Positions 9,463 through 19,343 are shown, numbered from the stretch's first letter. The stretch is 64,000 bases of DNA from Fluoribacter gormanii (GCF_900156395.1 NZ_FTNL01000001.1:22290-86289), one strand, 5' to 3'. Notes: generated by a model not told the origin, from the sequence alone. Program-made: numbers and translations.

Positions 9463-10431
9463 TTGCGCTACGTACACATAGAAAATCCAGGCCCCCACAA
9501 TCGATTGATCATTGAAAACGGCCCTAAGCCTGAATGCAGTAAGTCGCAAATTTTAGTGCATGTTAGAGCAACGGCTCTCAATCGAGCAGATATAATGCAA
9601 CGGTATGGTAAATATCCACCACCCGCAGGAGAGTCTGAAGTTCTTGGTTTGGAAGTCGCTGGCGATATAATTGAGGTCGGTGCGAATGTAACTCAATTTA
9701 AACCTGGAGATAAGGTTTATGGATTAGTCGGTAGTGGTGCATATGCTGAATATTGCCCTGTTGAAGCCTCACTAGCTCAGAACATTCCTGACTCTTGGAA
9801 TTATACGCTTGCCGCAGCACTTCCTGAATCCTTAACAACCGTTTATGCCACTTTGTTTGATCTAGGAAAACTTAGATCAGGACAAACCTTACTGATTCAT
9901 GGTGCAGGAAGTGGTATCTCTTCATTGGCAATTCAAATGGCAAAATTAAGTAATGCACACGTGATCACTACGGTAGGAAGCGATGATAAGATGGAAAAAG
10001 CACGCAAACTCGGTGCAGATCAAGTCATCAATTACCGTAAGCAAGATTTTGAAGACTTAATTGAAGATCATAGTGTTGATTTAATCGTTGATTTTGTAGG
10101 TGGTGATTATTTTAATAAGCATCTGCACTTATTGAAACCTAAAAGCAAACTCATCCAGATCGCATGCCTCAAAGGAAGTAGTGTTGAATGCAATCTCGCG
10201 CTGATTATGCGTAAAAGATTGCAAATTATTGGCTTTGTACTTCGCTCCCAATCTCTTGAAGAAAAAAACAAATTGTGGGACGAGGTGCATAAACATTGGA
10301 TGGAGGACCTCAGGGCAAAAAAATTAACCCCCATCATTGATTCGGAGTTTAAACTGGAACAAATTGAAGCAGCACACCAACATATGCAATCAGGTGCTCA
10401 TTTCGGCAAAATTGTTGTGCATGTAGATTAA
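9463..10431 (+). CDS. NAD(P)H quinone oxidoreductase, zinc-independent MDR family (PIG3-like)
   Basis: A medium-chain dehydrogenase/reductase without zinc ligands. NRADIMQRYGKYPPPAG near residue 45 is typical of PIG3-type quinone oxidoreductases. HGAGSGISSLAIQMAK (about 146-161) is the Rossmann nucleotide-binding motif, with AHVITTVGSDDKMEKAR following as the NADPH-specificity region. The start is TTG at 9463, with AAGGA seven bases upstream. At 322 residues it is normal for the family. It probably reduces quinones in the cytoplasm using NADPH. It is transcribed alone, divergently from ugpA. Confidence 0.87.
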   Translation: MRYVHIENPGPHNRLIIENGPKPECSKSQILVHVRATALNRADIMQRYGKYPPPAGESEVLGLEVAGDIIEVGANVTQFKPGDKVYGLVGSGAYAEYCPVEASLAQNIPDSWNYTLAAALPESLTTVYATLFDLGKLRSGQTLLIHGAGSGISSLAIQMAKLSNAHVITTVGSDDKMEKARKLGADQVINYRKQDFEDLIEDHSVDLIVDFVGGDYFNKHLHLLKPKSKLIQIACLKGSSVECNLALIMRKRLQIIGFVLRSQSLEEKNKLWDEVHKHWMEDLRAKKLTPIIDSEFKLEQIEAAHQHMQSGAHFGKIVVHVD

Positions 10432-10597
10432 TTTTTTGAGCTGATATATTGCAACAGTGCAGGCCAAGCAAAGTGCAGTCACCCTGCTTTTAAGTTAGGC
10501 AAAACTCACCTCTTCCCAAAAGGGGAGAAGGAACGCGTTAGGGCGGATGAGGGTAATCTAATGAATAACCTCCCCCCTCTCGCAGTAAATTGAGTTA

Positions 10598-11893
10598 TTA
10601 TCTACTTAGCTTCTTAGCGTCCAAACGAAGAGCACGATTTAATAATTGTTCATAGATCGGTTCATTCGGAGTAAGCTGCAGCACAATAGTTGCGGTAATG
10701 CAAGCCATCATGACTGGAAAAATTAAATAATAATTATGTGTCATTTCTACTACCAATACTGCTCCTGTTATTGGAGAACGTGTAGATGAAGCAAAAAGTG
10801 CGGCCATTCCGGCAACTGCAAACATGCCAGGCTGCGTTAAAAAATCAATATGTAACATTTCTAAAATATGGAATATAGCCAACCCAAGAAGTGTTCCAAT
10901 AGCAAGGATAGGAGCAAAGATTCCTCCTGGAACAGAAGTTCCATAGCAGGCCATCGTTCCTATAAATCGGACTACCAAAAGAAAACATAACAGGCCAAAT
11001 CCAGGTGACATAGTTAACGCCTGATGAATAATATGCATTCCCCCACCAACAGCAGCTGGATGGTATACTGCTAAATAACCAATCAAAAACCCTACGATTA
11101 GGACATAATATGATTTTTGTCTTGAAGTGAGTTTATCCAGTAGCGTTAGAGTTTTTATTAAAGAGAGATTAAATAAAAGCCCTACAAACCCTACCACAAT
11201 GCCAAACAGAGCAAATAACCATAAAGAATCAAGATGAGGAAACTCAAATACATTCATTGGAATCGTTGGTTGAGGACCAATGATTAAATCTAGAATTACT
11301 GTGGCGGTAATGCAGCAAATAACTACCATACTGAAACTGGTAAAAGAATAATTAAACTGATTACGCATTTCTTCCATTACAAAAATGACTCCTGCTAAAG
11401 GAGCATTAAATGCAACAGCTAAGCCGGCAGCAGCTCCTGAAGCAATCAAACTGTCTTTTCGACGTCGGGTTAGGTTAAATAAACTTCCAAGCATTTCCCC
11501 CAAACTACCGCCAATGTGAATTGTGGGCCCCTCTCGACCCAAAATCATCTGTGCAGAAAGTGCTACAATTCCAAAAAAAAATTTTACGGGTAACAAGCGA
11601 TGCCAAACTATGGTTTTTAAATGAAGTAAAGTACCCTCAATTTCGGGGACACCACTGCCTGATGCTTGAGGAGCATAATGCTTTACCGCAAAATAGGCCG
11701 CATAAACCATAATCATAGAGACCAATCCTGAAATCAAACCACCAGGCCATCCATGGAGACTAAGGAATTGAAAAAAGTTATGCAAAAGGTTACCAAGCAC
11801 ATCGATTGACAATCGAAATGTTGACCCTACAAGACCAACTACAATACCCAAAACAAAAGATACAGCATAAAGCATCAATATCTTATTGCGCAT
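10598..11893 (-). CDS. clcA: CLC-type chloride channel / Cl-/H+ antiporter
   Basis: A 431-residue polytopic membrane protein with all three CLC selectivity motifs: GSGVPEIEG (79-87), GREGP (119-123) with the gating Glu at 121, and GGIFAP further on. FVMEEM (171-176) keeps the glutamate equivalent to the proton-pathway residue of E. coli ClcA, so an antiporter is more likely than a passive channel. No CBS domains follow. The stop of the upstream trpEG gene lies four bases from its start, so the two may be cotranscribed. In other bacteria ClcA supports acid resistance. Confidence 0.88.
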   Translation of the reverse strand: MRNKILMLYAVSFVLGIVVGLVGSTFRLSIDVLGNLLHNFFQFLSLHGWPGGLISGLVSMIMVYAAYFAVKHYAPQASGSGVPEIEGTLLHLKTIVWHRLLPVKFFFGIVALSAQMILGREGPTIHIGGSLGEMLGSLFNLTRRRKDSLIASGAAAGLAVAFNAPLAGVIFVMEEMRNQFNYSFTSFSMVVICCITATVILDLIIGPQPTIPMNVFEFPHLDSLWLFALFGIVVGFVGLLFNLSLIKTLTLLDKLTSRQKSYYVLIVGFLIGYLAVYHPAAVGGGMHIIHQALTMSPGFGLLCFLLVVRFIGTMACYGTSVPGGIFAPILAIGTLLGLAIFHILEMLHIDFLTQPGMFAVAGMAALFASSTRSPITGAVLVVEMTHNYYLIFPVMMACITATIVLQLTPNEPIYEQLLNRALRLDAKKLSR

Positions 11894-11897
11894 TGTT

Positions 11898-14030
11898 TTA
11901 AATCATCCCCATCAAATTGTTAATAATTTTTTGTCCTGCTTGGTTCGCTAAAGACAGTATGGTTTCAGGATGAAATTGAACTGCCTGGATAGGTAATTGC
12001 TGATGCGCAATAGCCATCACAACACCGTCATCACTCATTGCAGTAATCTTTAGTTCTTGTGGCATCGCTTTAAACCGTGCATAAAGAGAGTGATATCTCC
12101 CGGCTTTAAAACTAGCTCCCAAGCCAGAAAACAACTCTGGATTATCTATCACTTTGATGATTGATGGTTTACCGTGCATGGGGTATTTTAGAATATCTAA
12201 AACGCCACCAAAATGCTCAACAATTCCTTGCAAGCCCAAACAAACTCCAAACAAAGGAATACCAAGCGAAATAACGGTTGAAATTGTTTTGGATAAATTG
12301 AAATCACTGGGTTTTCCTGGTCCTGGAGATAAAACAACAAGATCATATTTTTGATTTTGTAAATACTGCAAGGCCTTATCAAAACGAACTGTGCTTACTT
12401 CCGCCCCGGTTTGACGGAGATAATTTGCCAAAGTATGCACAAAAGAATCCTGGTGATCGATAAGTAATACATGCCTGCCTTTCCCTGTTAATGGCAAAGG
12501 TATTGTCTTGTGCAGGGCATTAATTTCACGCTTTTGCAACATATCTAAAAAAGCAGATGCTTTTAAGCGTGTTTCTTGTTCTTCAGACTCTGGAACTGAA
12601 TCGTAAAGCAAAGTAGCTCCTACTCGAATTTCAGCAACTCCTTTTTCAATGCGCACAGTTCTTAAAACCAGGCCTGTATTTAAATTTCCATCAAAACCAA
12701 ACCAACCTACGGCACCGGCATACCATTTGCGAGGTGATTTTTCATGTTCTTCAATAAAATTAAGGGCCCAAATTTTAGGAGCACCAGTGACAGTAACAAC
12801 CCACATATGAGTTAAAAATGCATCCACAGCATCAAAGTTTTCTCTTAAAGTGCCTTCCACATGATCTACGGTATGAATCACTCGCGAATACATTTCAATT
12901 TGTCTGCGACCTATGACATTTACCGATCCTGCTTCACAAATACGCGACTTATCATTTCTATCCACATCAGTACACATGGTTAATTCAGATTCTTCTTTTT
13001 TTGAGTCCAATAAAATCTGAATGTTCTCCGCATCTTCAATCGCATCGACACCGCGTTTAATCGTCCCAGAGATTGGGCAAGTTTCTACTCTTTTTCCTTG
13101 GACCCGTACATACATTTCTGGAGAGGCACCAACCAAATATTCGCTATCACCTAAATTAATAAAAAAACCATAGGGTGAGGGATTTAATTGACGCATTTGT
13201 TTGAATAAAGCCGAGGGCTGGTTCTCGTAATGGGTGTAAAAAGTCTGACTCGGAACGACTTCGAACAAGTCACCACAAGCAAAACGTTCCTTAGCTTTAT
13301 TTACAACCTGCGCATATTCTCCGGGTAGATGATCACATACTTTTTCAGGTTTATTGGACGATTGGTATGCCGCATATACCCCTTCTCTCTTAAATGATTT
13401 TGTTGATTGACCTTGAAATTGAAAATCATAACGCCTAAGAAATGCTTCTTCTTTGCGATGGTTCACCACATAAATTTCATCAGGTAAATAAAGAACCATG
13501 TCTCGTTGGGATAGTTCTCTTTTTTTATGTTTTGGTAAATCCTCAAATTGAAAAATCAAATCAAAACCAAAAGCCCCATATAAACCCAAATAAAACTCAT
13601 CTTCCAGTTTAAAAAAGGCTAGGATCAGACGGATTACAGTAAATACAGAAGGCTGATGGCTACGCTCCTCTTCGCTAAAGACTTCACTAGAAGCTTTGAT
13701 TTTGATTTGCAGCAATGCATCACTTTGCGACACGACCTCTAAAAATTTTTCATGTTCCAATAACGGAATAATGAACGTTAAGAGGATTTTTCCGCGTTGG
13801 TTTAAAGCATCAATTTGAATTAAATTCTGCCTGCAAACAAAAGCCAAAGGAGGGTTATAAAAACCTATATCCCAGCAGGTATAACGTCCAGGATATTCAA
13901 AGCTTGAAGCAAATAAAGCCCCTCTTTGTGAATCTAAATGTTCAAGAAGATTCTCGATACCTTGTTGATAGTCCAAGGTAATTTGAGAACACTCAACTTC
14001 AACGCCCCCTTGGGTTTTGTAATGCAACAT
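11898..14030 (-). CDS. trpE(G): Anthranilate synthase, fused components I and II (TrpE-TrpG)
   Basis: A single 710-residue protein that converts chorismate and glutamine to anthranilate. About 1-510 is the TrpE part, with ETCPISGTIKRG, DVDRNDKSR and VVTVTGAPK as chorismate-binding motifs. About 515-710 is a class I glutamine amidotransferase with the nucleophile in GVCLGLQG and the His-Glu pair in FHPET. The order and spacing fit the fused TrpE(G) group known from rhizobia. I chose ATG 14030 because homologues align from about there; a TTG at 14045 would add five residues. No other trp genes are nearby. Confidence 0.87.
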   Translation of the reverse strand: MLHYKTQGGVEVECSQITLDYQQGIENLLEHLDSQRGALFASSFEYPGRYTCWDIGFYNPPLAFVCRQNLIQIDALNQRGKILLTFIIPLLEHEKFLEVVSQSDALLQIKIKASSEVFSEEERSHQPSVFTVIRLILAFFKLEDEFYLGLYGAFGFDLIFQFEDLPKHKKRELSQRDMVLYLPDEIYVVNHRKEEAFLRRYDFQFQGQSTKSFKREGVYAAYQSSNKPEKVCDHLPGEYAQVVNKAKERFACGDLFEVVPSQTFYTHYENQPSALFKQMRQLNPSPYGFFINLGDSEYLVGASPEMYVRVQGKRVETCPISGTIKRGVDAIEDAENIQILLDSKKEESELTMCTDVDRNDKSRICEAGSVNVIGRRQIEMYSRVIHTVDHVEGTLRENFDAVDAFLTHMWVVTVTGAPKIWALNFIEEHEKSPRKWYAGAVGWFGFDGNLNTGLVLRTVRIEKGVAEIRVGATLLYDSVPESEEQETRLKASAFLDMLQKREINALHKTIPLPLTGKGRHVLLIDHQDSFVHTLANYLRQTGAEVSTVRFDKALQYLQNQKYDLVVLSPGPGKPSDFNLSKTISTVISLGIPLFGVCLGLQGIVEHFGGVLDILKYPMHGKPSIIKVIDNPELFSGLGASFKAGRYHSLYARFKAMPQELKITAMSDDGVVMAIAHQQLPIQAVQFHPETILSLANQAGQKIINNLMGMI

Positions 14031-14134
14031 GAATAACAAACTCAATAGAATAATATGGTGTACATGTCATTCTACTTTAAAAATAGTGTTCTGCAAGAAT
14101 ATCGTAACCATAACAGACAGCGTATTCATTATGA

Positions 14135-14164
14135 AAAGCTTCGCTCCCACACGTGGGAGCGAAG
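14135..14164 (-). terminator. Hairpin downstream of argH, likely terminator
   Basis: A 12-bp GC-rich inverted repeat (arms 14139-14150 and 14153-14164, cttcgctcccac) is followed on the minus strand by CTTTTCAT. It separates the arginine operon from trpE(G). The same arm type occurs as an intergenic palindrome in many genomes, so it may also be a repeat element. Confidence 0.5.
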
Positions 14165-14259
14165 TTGGGACGAGGGTATTCCCTGAAGGACACCTTATCC
14201 CCCTGGGGAGATAGGAAAAATAATGGATACACTATACCCAGGATCAATCAAATTACGTG

Positions 14260-15498
14260 CTACAAACTTTTGTTATTAATAATTTCTTCAAGCGAACAAT
14301 TCTTATCAATTGCGGCCTGAACCCACAAACCTACCTGATGATGCGCATCCCTAAAAGGTACTCCTTGTAATACCAAAGATTCCAATATCGCAGTAGCATT
14401 CAAATAACCGCTTTTGGCTTTTTGTTCCATCAACTTGGTATTGAATTGTACGCTTTCCAGAAAAGGAGTAATGATTTCCAAACAAACAGCCAATGTATTT
14501 ACTGTATCAAACAAGCATTCTTTGTCTTCTTGCATGTCTTTGTTGTACGCAAGAGGCAACCCTTTCATTACCGTTAAGATCCCCATTAAATGCCCGAAAA
14601 CACGACCACTTTTACCTCTAATTAACTCCAAGACATCCGGATTTTTCTTGTTAGGCATCAACGATGAGCCAGTTGCAAAAGAATCATCAAGAGTGATAAA
14701 ACCAAACTCCTGTGTAGCCCAAAGAATTAAATCCTCAGCTAAACGAGACAAATGCATCATAATGATTGAAGCTGCAGCACAAAATTCAATGATAAAATCT
14801 CGATCACTTACTGCGTCTAATGTATTCTCAATCACCCCATTAAAACCCAGAGTTTCTGCAACCCACATTCGGTCCAAGGGCAAAGCGCTTCCAGCTAAAG
14901 CTCCGGCACCTAAAGGAGAGCGGTTCATTCGCGTCTGCCAATCATGCAAACGCTCTAGATCACGTTGAAACATTGCTAAATAAGCAGCAAAAAATTGCCC
15001 TAAATAAATAGGTTGGGCTTGCTGCAAATGCGTATAACCTGGAATTTTATCATCTGCATGAAGTCTGGCGAGCTCTTCCAGAGTCTGATTTAAATTTTGT
15101 AAAAGGCTATTAATCTGCACACCAGCATTACGAGAATACAATCGTAAATCCAGTGCAACTTGATCATTACGGCTACGTCCAGTATGCAGTTTTTTTCCAA
15201 CCTCGCCAATTTTAGCAATCAGCAATTGTTCTACAAACATATGAATATCTTCACAAGACGCTTCAAACTCATGAACACCATTTTCGATTTCATGGCTTAT
15301 TTCTTCCAATCCCTTACAGATCAAATCTGCTTCAGGTTCAGAAATAAGCCCTTGGCGAGCAAGCATTTTTGCATGCGCTTGACTCCCCACTATATCATGG
15401 GCATAGAGTACCTTATCAAAAGCCAAAGAAGCATTAAATTGCATTACTCTAGGATCGAGTTCTTTCTTAAACCGTCCCCCCCATGTTTTATGCGCCAT
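14260..15498 (-). CDS. argH: Argininosuccinate lyase
   Basis: Catalyses the last step of arginine synthesis, argininosuccinate to arginine plus fumarate. The fumarase/aspartase superfamily signature [12 protein letters not shown] is present near residue 270, as are the THLQQAQP segment and the N-terminal WGGRFKKE start. At 412 residues it is about 45 shorter than E. coli ArgH (457), and the shortening is at the C terminus. The core catalytic regions are intact. It lies two bases from argG and is the last gene of the transporter-argG-argH operon. Confidence 0.93.
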   Translation of the reverse strand: MAHKTWGGRFKKELDPRVMQFNASLAFDKVLYAHDIVGSQAHAKMLARQGLISEPEADLICKGLEEISHEIENGVHEFEASCEDIHMFVEQLLIAKIGEVGKKLHTGRSRNDQVALDLRLYSRNAGVQINSLLQNLNQTLEELARLHADDKIPGYTHLQQAQPIYLGQFFAAYLAMFQRDLERLHDWQTRMNRSPLGAGALAGSALPLDRMWVAETLGFNGVIENTLDAVSDRDFIIEFCAAASIIMMHLSRLAEDLILWATQEFGFITLDDSFATGSSLMPNKKNPDVLELIRGKSGRVFGHLMGILTVMKGLPLAYNKDMQEDKECLFDTVNTLAVCLEIITPFLESVQFNTKLMEQKAKSGYLNATAILESLVLQGVPFRDAHHQVGLWVQAAIDKNCSLEEIINNKSL

Positions 15499-15500
15499 TA

Positions 15501-16709
15501 TTAATCTCCTTTATGTACCTTGCCATAAACTTGTGCTGACAAAGAAAATAAATTTATAAATCCTTCAGCATCCTTTTGGTTATAAACTCCATCCTCTTCA
15601 AAGGTAGCCAACGCAGGATCATGCAAACTATATGGAGACTTCATTCCATGAGGAATTATATTCCCTTTATATAATTGCACACTCACAGTTCCAGTCATAT
15701 GCTCTTGGGTCACATCAATCAACGCATCCAAAGCATTCTTGGCTTGAGAAAACCATCGTCCTTCATAAACAAGGTTGGCATACATTTGTTGTAACGATTG
15801 TTTTAAATGCAAAGTCGCTCGATCAAGACATAAACTTTCGAGCATCTGATGTGCTTTATAAAGAACTGCAGCTGCAGGTGCTTCATATACGCCTCTGATT
15901 TTCATTCCAACTAAACGGTTTTCAACAATATCAGCCACTCCAATTCCATGAGAACCTGCAATTTTATTCAGTTCTTTAAGTAACTCCACTGAACTCATTT
16001 TTTTTGCATTTAAAGCGACAGGTACACCCCGCTTAAACTCAATGTTCACTAACTCTGAGTGGTTTGGTGATTGCTCCAAAGATGTAGTCATCAACAATAA
16101 ATCATCAGGTTGAGGCTGTGCTGGATCCTCCAAAATTCCTCCTTCATGTGAAATATACCAAAGATTATGATCACGAGAGTAAGGTGATTTAGGTGTCACT
16201 GGGACCTCAATTCCATGCAATGTTGCATATTCAATTGCCTCTTGTCTCGACTTAATCTTCCACGATCTCCATGGTGCAATAATTTTAAGTTCAGGAGCTA
16301 AAGCTTTTACTGTGTATTCAAAACGAACCTGATCATTACCTTTTCCGGTAGCCCCATGAGCAATAGCATCTGCTTGTTCGAGCATTGCAATTTCAACCAA
16401 TTTTTTTGCGATTAAAGGTCTTGAAATCGTGCCTAAGACATATTGATTTTCATAAAGGGCACCTGCTTTGACTAGTCTCCATAAATAGTTACTAACAAAT
16501 TCCTCTTGTACGTTCATAACATAAGCTTTTGCAGCACCACTTTTTAAAGCTTTTTCTTTAATGGCCTCTAAATCTTCACTTTGTCCTAAATCACAAACCA
16601 TAGCGATGATTTCAGCGTGCTGGTAATGCTCTTTAAGCCATGGAATCATTACTGATGTATCCAGGCCACCTGAATAGGCAAGGACAATTTTTTTAATCGA
16701 TTCAGTCAT
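15501..16709 (-). CDS. argG: Argininosuccinate synthase
   Basis: Joins citrulline and aspartate with ATP to form argininosuccinate. The N-terminal PP-loop is [10 protein letters not shown] (about 11-20), followed by the citrulline/aspartate-binding segments [12 protein letters not shown] and [11 protein letters not shown]. The 402 residues are the usual length of the short ArgG type. An AGGAG site precedes the ATG. It is three bases downstream of the ABC ATPase gene, so import and citrulline-to-arginine conversion are coexpressed. Confidence 0.95.
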   Translation of the reverse strand: MTESIKKIVLAYSGGLDTSVMIPWLKEHYQHAEIIAMVCDLGQSEDLEAIKEKALKSGAAKAYVMNVQEEFVSNYLWRLVKAGALYENQYVLGTISRPLIAKKLVEIAMLEQADAIAHGATGKGNDQVRFEYTVKALAPELKIIAPWRSWKIKSRQEAIEYATLHGIEVPVTPKSPYSRDHNLWYISHEGGILEDPAQPQPDDLLLMTTSLEQSPNHSELVNIEFKRGVPVALNAKKMSSVELLKELNKIAGSHGIGVADIVENRLVGMKIRGVYEAPAAAVLYKAHQMLESLCLDRATLHLKQSLQQMYANLVYEGRWFSQAKNALDALIDVTQEHMTGTVSVQLYKGNIIPHGMKSPYSLHDPALATFEEDGVYNQKDAEGFINLFSLSAQVYGKVHKGD

Positions 16710-16712
16710 GGG

Positions 16713-17372
16713 TTACTCCTGATAGTATTGTTTTAAATGTAAAATAGGCTCAGCCAATTCTTTAGGTATTACATCTGCAACTAACTGTCCCCCTTTTAGA
16801 ACAACCAAGCGGTCTGATATTTTACTGAGAAAATCCAGATCATGAGACGCAATAACCATTGTAACTCCTAAAGACTTAACTGAATTTAATAAGCTAATCA
16901 CTTCATCAATCGTTGCCAGATCAAGTCCTGATGTAGGTTCATCACACAGTAATAAATTAGGCTTCATCATTAAACTTCGCGCTAATGCAACGCGTTGTTT
17001 TTGCCCACCCGATAACTGATGAGGATAAGCTGATGCTTTATCACTAATCCCTAAACTCAGCAGTAAAGCCTGTGCCTGTTCTTCATGAGTTACTGTTTTG
17101 TTGTGTAAACGAGGTGCATACACCAAATTTTGCATCACAGTCATGTGTGGAAAAAGCTGAAAATCCTGAAACATAAAGCCACTGTGACCGACTACCTCAA
17201 TGGTACCTGAATCCAAATTTTCTAGTTTTTGTATACAACGCAACAGTGTGGACTTTCCGCTTCCCGATGGTCCTGCTAAACCCAGCACCGTATTTTCTTG
17301 TACTTTTATACTTAAATTATTTAATACAGGTAGAGAACCAAAATATTTACTGGCGTGGTTAATTGCTAGCAT
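16713..17372 (-). CDS. Polar amino-acid ABC transporter ATP-binding protein (ArtP/GlnQ-like)
   Basis: ATPase of a PAAT-type importer: Walker A GPSGSGKST, Q-loop FMFQDFQLFPHM, signature LSGGQKQR, Walker B LLLCDEPTSGLD and switch ASHDLDFL. I set the start at ATG 17372, preceded by AGGAGG four bases away. The 13-residue extension to 17411 would lie inside the permease gene and has no homology look. It overlaps the permease end by 14 bases. With the permease and binding protein it probably imports arginine or citrulline, judged from the argG and argH genes that follow. Confidence 0.88.
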   Translation of the reverse strand: MLAINHASKYFGSLPVLNNLSIKVQENTVLGLAGPSGSGKSTLLRCIQKLENLDSGTIEVVGHSGFMFQDFQLFPHMTVMQNLVYAPRLHNKTVTHEEQAQALLLSLGISDKASAYPHQLSGGQKQRVALARSLMMKPNLLLCDEPTSGLDLATIDEVISLLNSVKSLGVTMVIASHDLDFLSKISDRLVVLKGGQLVADVIPKELAEPILHLKQYYQE

Positions 17373-18003
17373 AAAGCCTCCTTTGTTCCATTTTCTTGCC
17401 GAGGAACTCAATCAAGAGAACCATGCCGTAGTAAAAGCATCCAGCAATACACAAAGGAACAAAATAGGTAAACTGCTCTGCGGCAACCGATTGAGCCCTG
17501 CGCATCACATCCATTCCCCCTATCGTCGCGATCAATGCGGTTTCTTTCAACAAGGCAATCATTTCATTAATGAACGCAGGAAAAATATTTTTAACCACTT
17601 GAGGTAAAACAATATCTTTCCACAAATAAAAGCCAGGTATTTGTAAGGTTTTTGCTGCTTCAAATTGACCTTTAGGCAAATGCTCTATCCCTGATCTCAG
17701 AATTTCTGCAATATATGCTGAGCTGTTTAAACCAAAAGTTAAAAGTCCAGCCACTAAAATATTGGCTTTGATACCGATTAATGCAGGTACAGCAAAATAG
17801 ATAAAACTAAGTTGCAAAATTACTGGAGTCCCTCTCATTAGCGAAATAAATCCATTTATTATAGGCTTCATAATCCCTTGGTAACGCAATAAAGCCATTA
17901 AAGTTCCTAGTAAAGTCCCTATGAATAAACCACCAAGTAAAAGGATTAACGTGACTAGAGTTCCCTCACCAATATAGAGGACATTTTGTTTTAACTCTTC
18001 CAT
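17359..18003 (-). CDS. Polar amino-acid ABC transporter permease (ArtM/GlnP-like)
   Basis: A 214-residue inner-membrane permease of the HisM/GlnP type. About five hydrophobic segments and the EAA-loop AAKTLQIPGFYLWKDIVLPQ are seen, preceded by LNSSAYIAEILRSGI, which is typical of the family. I chose ATG 18003, which has GGAGGA seven bases upstream; an upstream ATG at 18021 lies inside the binding-protein gene and lacks such a site. Both ends overlap neighbouring genes, so the operon is translationally coupled. It probably forms a homodimeric channel. Confidence 0.87.
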   Translation of the reverse strand: MEELKQNVLYIGEGTLVTLILLLGGLFIGTLLGTLMALLRYQGIMKPIINGFISLMRGTPVILQLSFIYFAVPALIGIKANILVAGLLTFGLNSSAYIAEILRSGIEHLPKGQFEAAKTLQIPGFYLWKDIVLPQVVKNIFPAFINEMIALLKETALIATIGGMDVMRRAQSVAAEQFTYFVPLCIAGCFYYGMVLLIEFLGKKMEQRRLYASN

Positions 18004-18743
18004 TTTGTGTCCTCCAGCCATTTCTTCTTGAGTGCAGCCAACTCACCACTTTGTTCCAGTTCGTCTAAAGCATGGTTTATTTTTTGAGTTAATTTAGAAT
18101 TCTTTTTTATTGCTAAACCATAGCCATCTGTTGATTTAGCTAGAACAGCAAAGGATAATCCAGGATTTTTCTTACTGAATACGGCCCCTTGGACGCCATC
18201 AACCAAAACCAAATCAACATGACCAGCTTTTAGAGCAGCAATTGTTTGATTATTATTATCCATTACTAGAAGATTAGCATTTGGCATATTCTTTTTTAGC
18301 CAAATTTCCATCGTACTGCCTAATTGGACGGCAATTTTCTTATCAGTTAATTGCGTCACATCATTAATCGGCTTTGTTTCAGGAAAAACAGCCGCCATGC
18401 TTTCGAAATAATAAGGTTCGGTAAAATCAAAATTCTTTTTTCGCTGATCGGTAATGGTAATCGTAGAAATTGCTGCATCAACTTGCCCCGAGCTCAAAGC
18501 AGGTAAAATACTGCTGAATTGCATGGTGTCAAAGAATGCTTCCTTTCCAATTTTTTTTGCAATCAATCGCGCAAGATCAATATCAAATCCTTTAATTTCA
18601 CCATGATCATTATATTCAAATGGTGGATATTCAGCCGCTACTGCAAAATGAATATATTGGATGTTATCATCCGATACTTTGGCATAACAAATAGAAACCA
18701 ACAAAGCGAGCCCCACTAAAAAAATAAAAAACGTATGTTTCAT
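17991..18743 (-). CDS. Amino-acid ABC transporter periplasmic binding protein (arginine/lysine/ornithine type)
   Basis: A family-3 solute-binding protein of 250 residues with an N-terminal signal peptide (about 1-21, ending ICYA). AEYPPFEYNDHGEIKGFDID is the family signature, followed by DAAISTITIT and FDFTEPYY, as in ArtJ/HisJ/GlnH. It is the first gene of the operon that continues through the permease, ATPase, argG and argH. An ARG-box-like palindrome overlaps the bases just upstream of its ATG. The exact ligand (arginine, citrulline, ornithine) cannot be read from the sequence. Confidence 0.87.
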   Translation of the reverse strand: MKHTFFIFLVGLALLVSICYAKVSDDNIQYIHFAVAAEYPPFEYNDHGEIKGFDIDLARLIAKKIGKEAFFDTMQFSSILPALSSGQVDAAISTITITDQRKKNFDFTEPYYFESMAAVFPETKPINDVTQLTDKKIAVQLGSTMEIWLKKNMPNANLLVMDNNNQTIAALKAGHVDLVLVDGVQGAVFSKKNPGLSFAVLAKSTDGYGLAIKKNSKLTQKINHALDELEQSGELAALKKKWLEDTKWKS

Positions 18744-18760
18744 GTGAATATAAATCCAGT
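18743..18760. promoter_or_regulatory. Putative ARG box upstream of the transporter-argGH operon
   Basis: The core at 18745-18758 reads TGAATATAAATCCA and matches nine of ten defined positions of the ArgR consensus TGAAT-4(A/T)-ATTCA. It lies between the binding-protein ATG and its likely promoter, where ArgR would block transcription. Confidence 0.5.
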
Positions 18761-18810
18761 TTTTATGCGTTCATAAAATTTACCAACCTCAACTTGCCCT
18801 GTCAAGATAT

Positions 18811-18828
18811 TTTGAATATAATTTCATT
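18811..18828. promoter_or_regulatory. Putative ARG box in the argR promoter region
   Basis: The core at 18813-18826 reads TGAATATAATTTCA and matches nine of ten defined positions of the ArgR consensus. It is about 50 bases upstream of argR, in the shared divergent gap, consistent with autoregulation and control of the opposite operon. Confidence 0.55.
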
Positions 18829-18874
18829 AATAATGGTTCTGTATTCACTTAGCCATAAATAAGCGGAGATACGA

Positions 18875-19330
18875 ATGAGTCAAGATGCTGCTCTAGATGG
18901 GCATATACTAAATATTGTGCAAACAGAGGAAATTGCAGAACAAATAGATTTACAAAATAGCTTAAAGGAACGCGGTTACACTATCCCCCAGGCAACTCTA
19001 TCGCGAAGATTAAAAAAACTAAAAATTGCCAAAATAGGTGGTACTTACCAAGTAGTAGATTTCAGTATGCCCAACCTACCTTTGGTATTGAATATGCAAA
19101 TATCAGATTATGGACTTATCGTGCTTCATACACACCCAGGGAATGCGAACAGCTTAGCATTCTTTATTGACAGAAAATTTGTTTCTTATTCACCTCAGGC
19201 TACCCAAAGCTCAGGAATATTAGGCACAATAGCAGGTGATGATACAGTGCTTCTTATTGTAAAAAGTAAGGAACAATTACACCACGTAATTGACTTATTG
19301 CAGAATGAATTCCCTTATCTAAAAAAGTAA
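18875..19330 (+). CDS. argR: Arginine repressor
   Basis: A 151-residue hexameric transcription regulator. The N-terminal winged helix carries TIPQATLSRRLKKL (about 36-49), the recognition-helix region of ArgR. The C-terminal domain has GTIAGDDT, the motif that binds arginine and drives trimer contacts. A GGAG site precedes the ATG. It is divergent from the transporter-argG-argH operon, and two ARG-box-like sites lie between. In L. pneumophila ArgR is known to respond to arginine and to affect intracellular growth genes. Confidence 0.93.
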   Translation: MSQDAALDGHILNIVQTEEIAEQIDLQNSLKERGYTIPQATLSRRLKKLKIAKIGGTYQVVDFSMPNLPLVLNMQISDYGLIVLHTHPGNANSLAFFIDRKFVSYSPQATQSSGILGTIAGDDTVLLIVKSKEQLHHVIDLLQNEFPYLKK

Positions 19331-19343
19331 CTAGAGTTATCAT

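Noticed and set aside
17373-17411. Upstream extension of the amino-acid ABC ATPase
   Set aside because: It overlaps the permease gene, lacks a ribosome binding site and is not conserved in type; ATG 17372 has AGGAGG.
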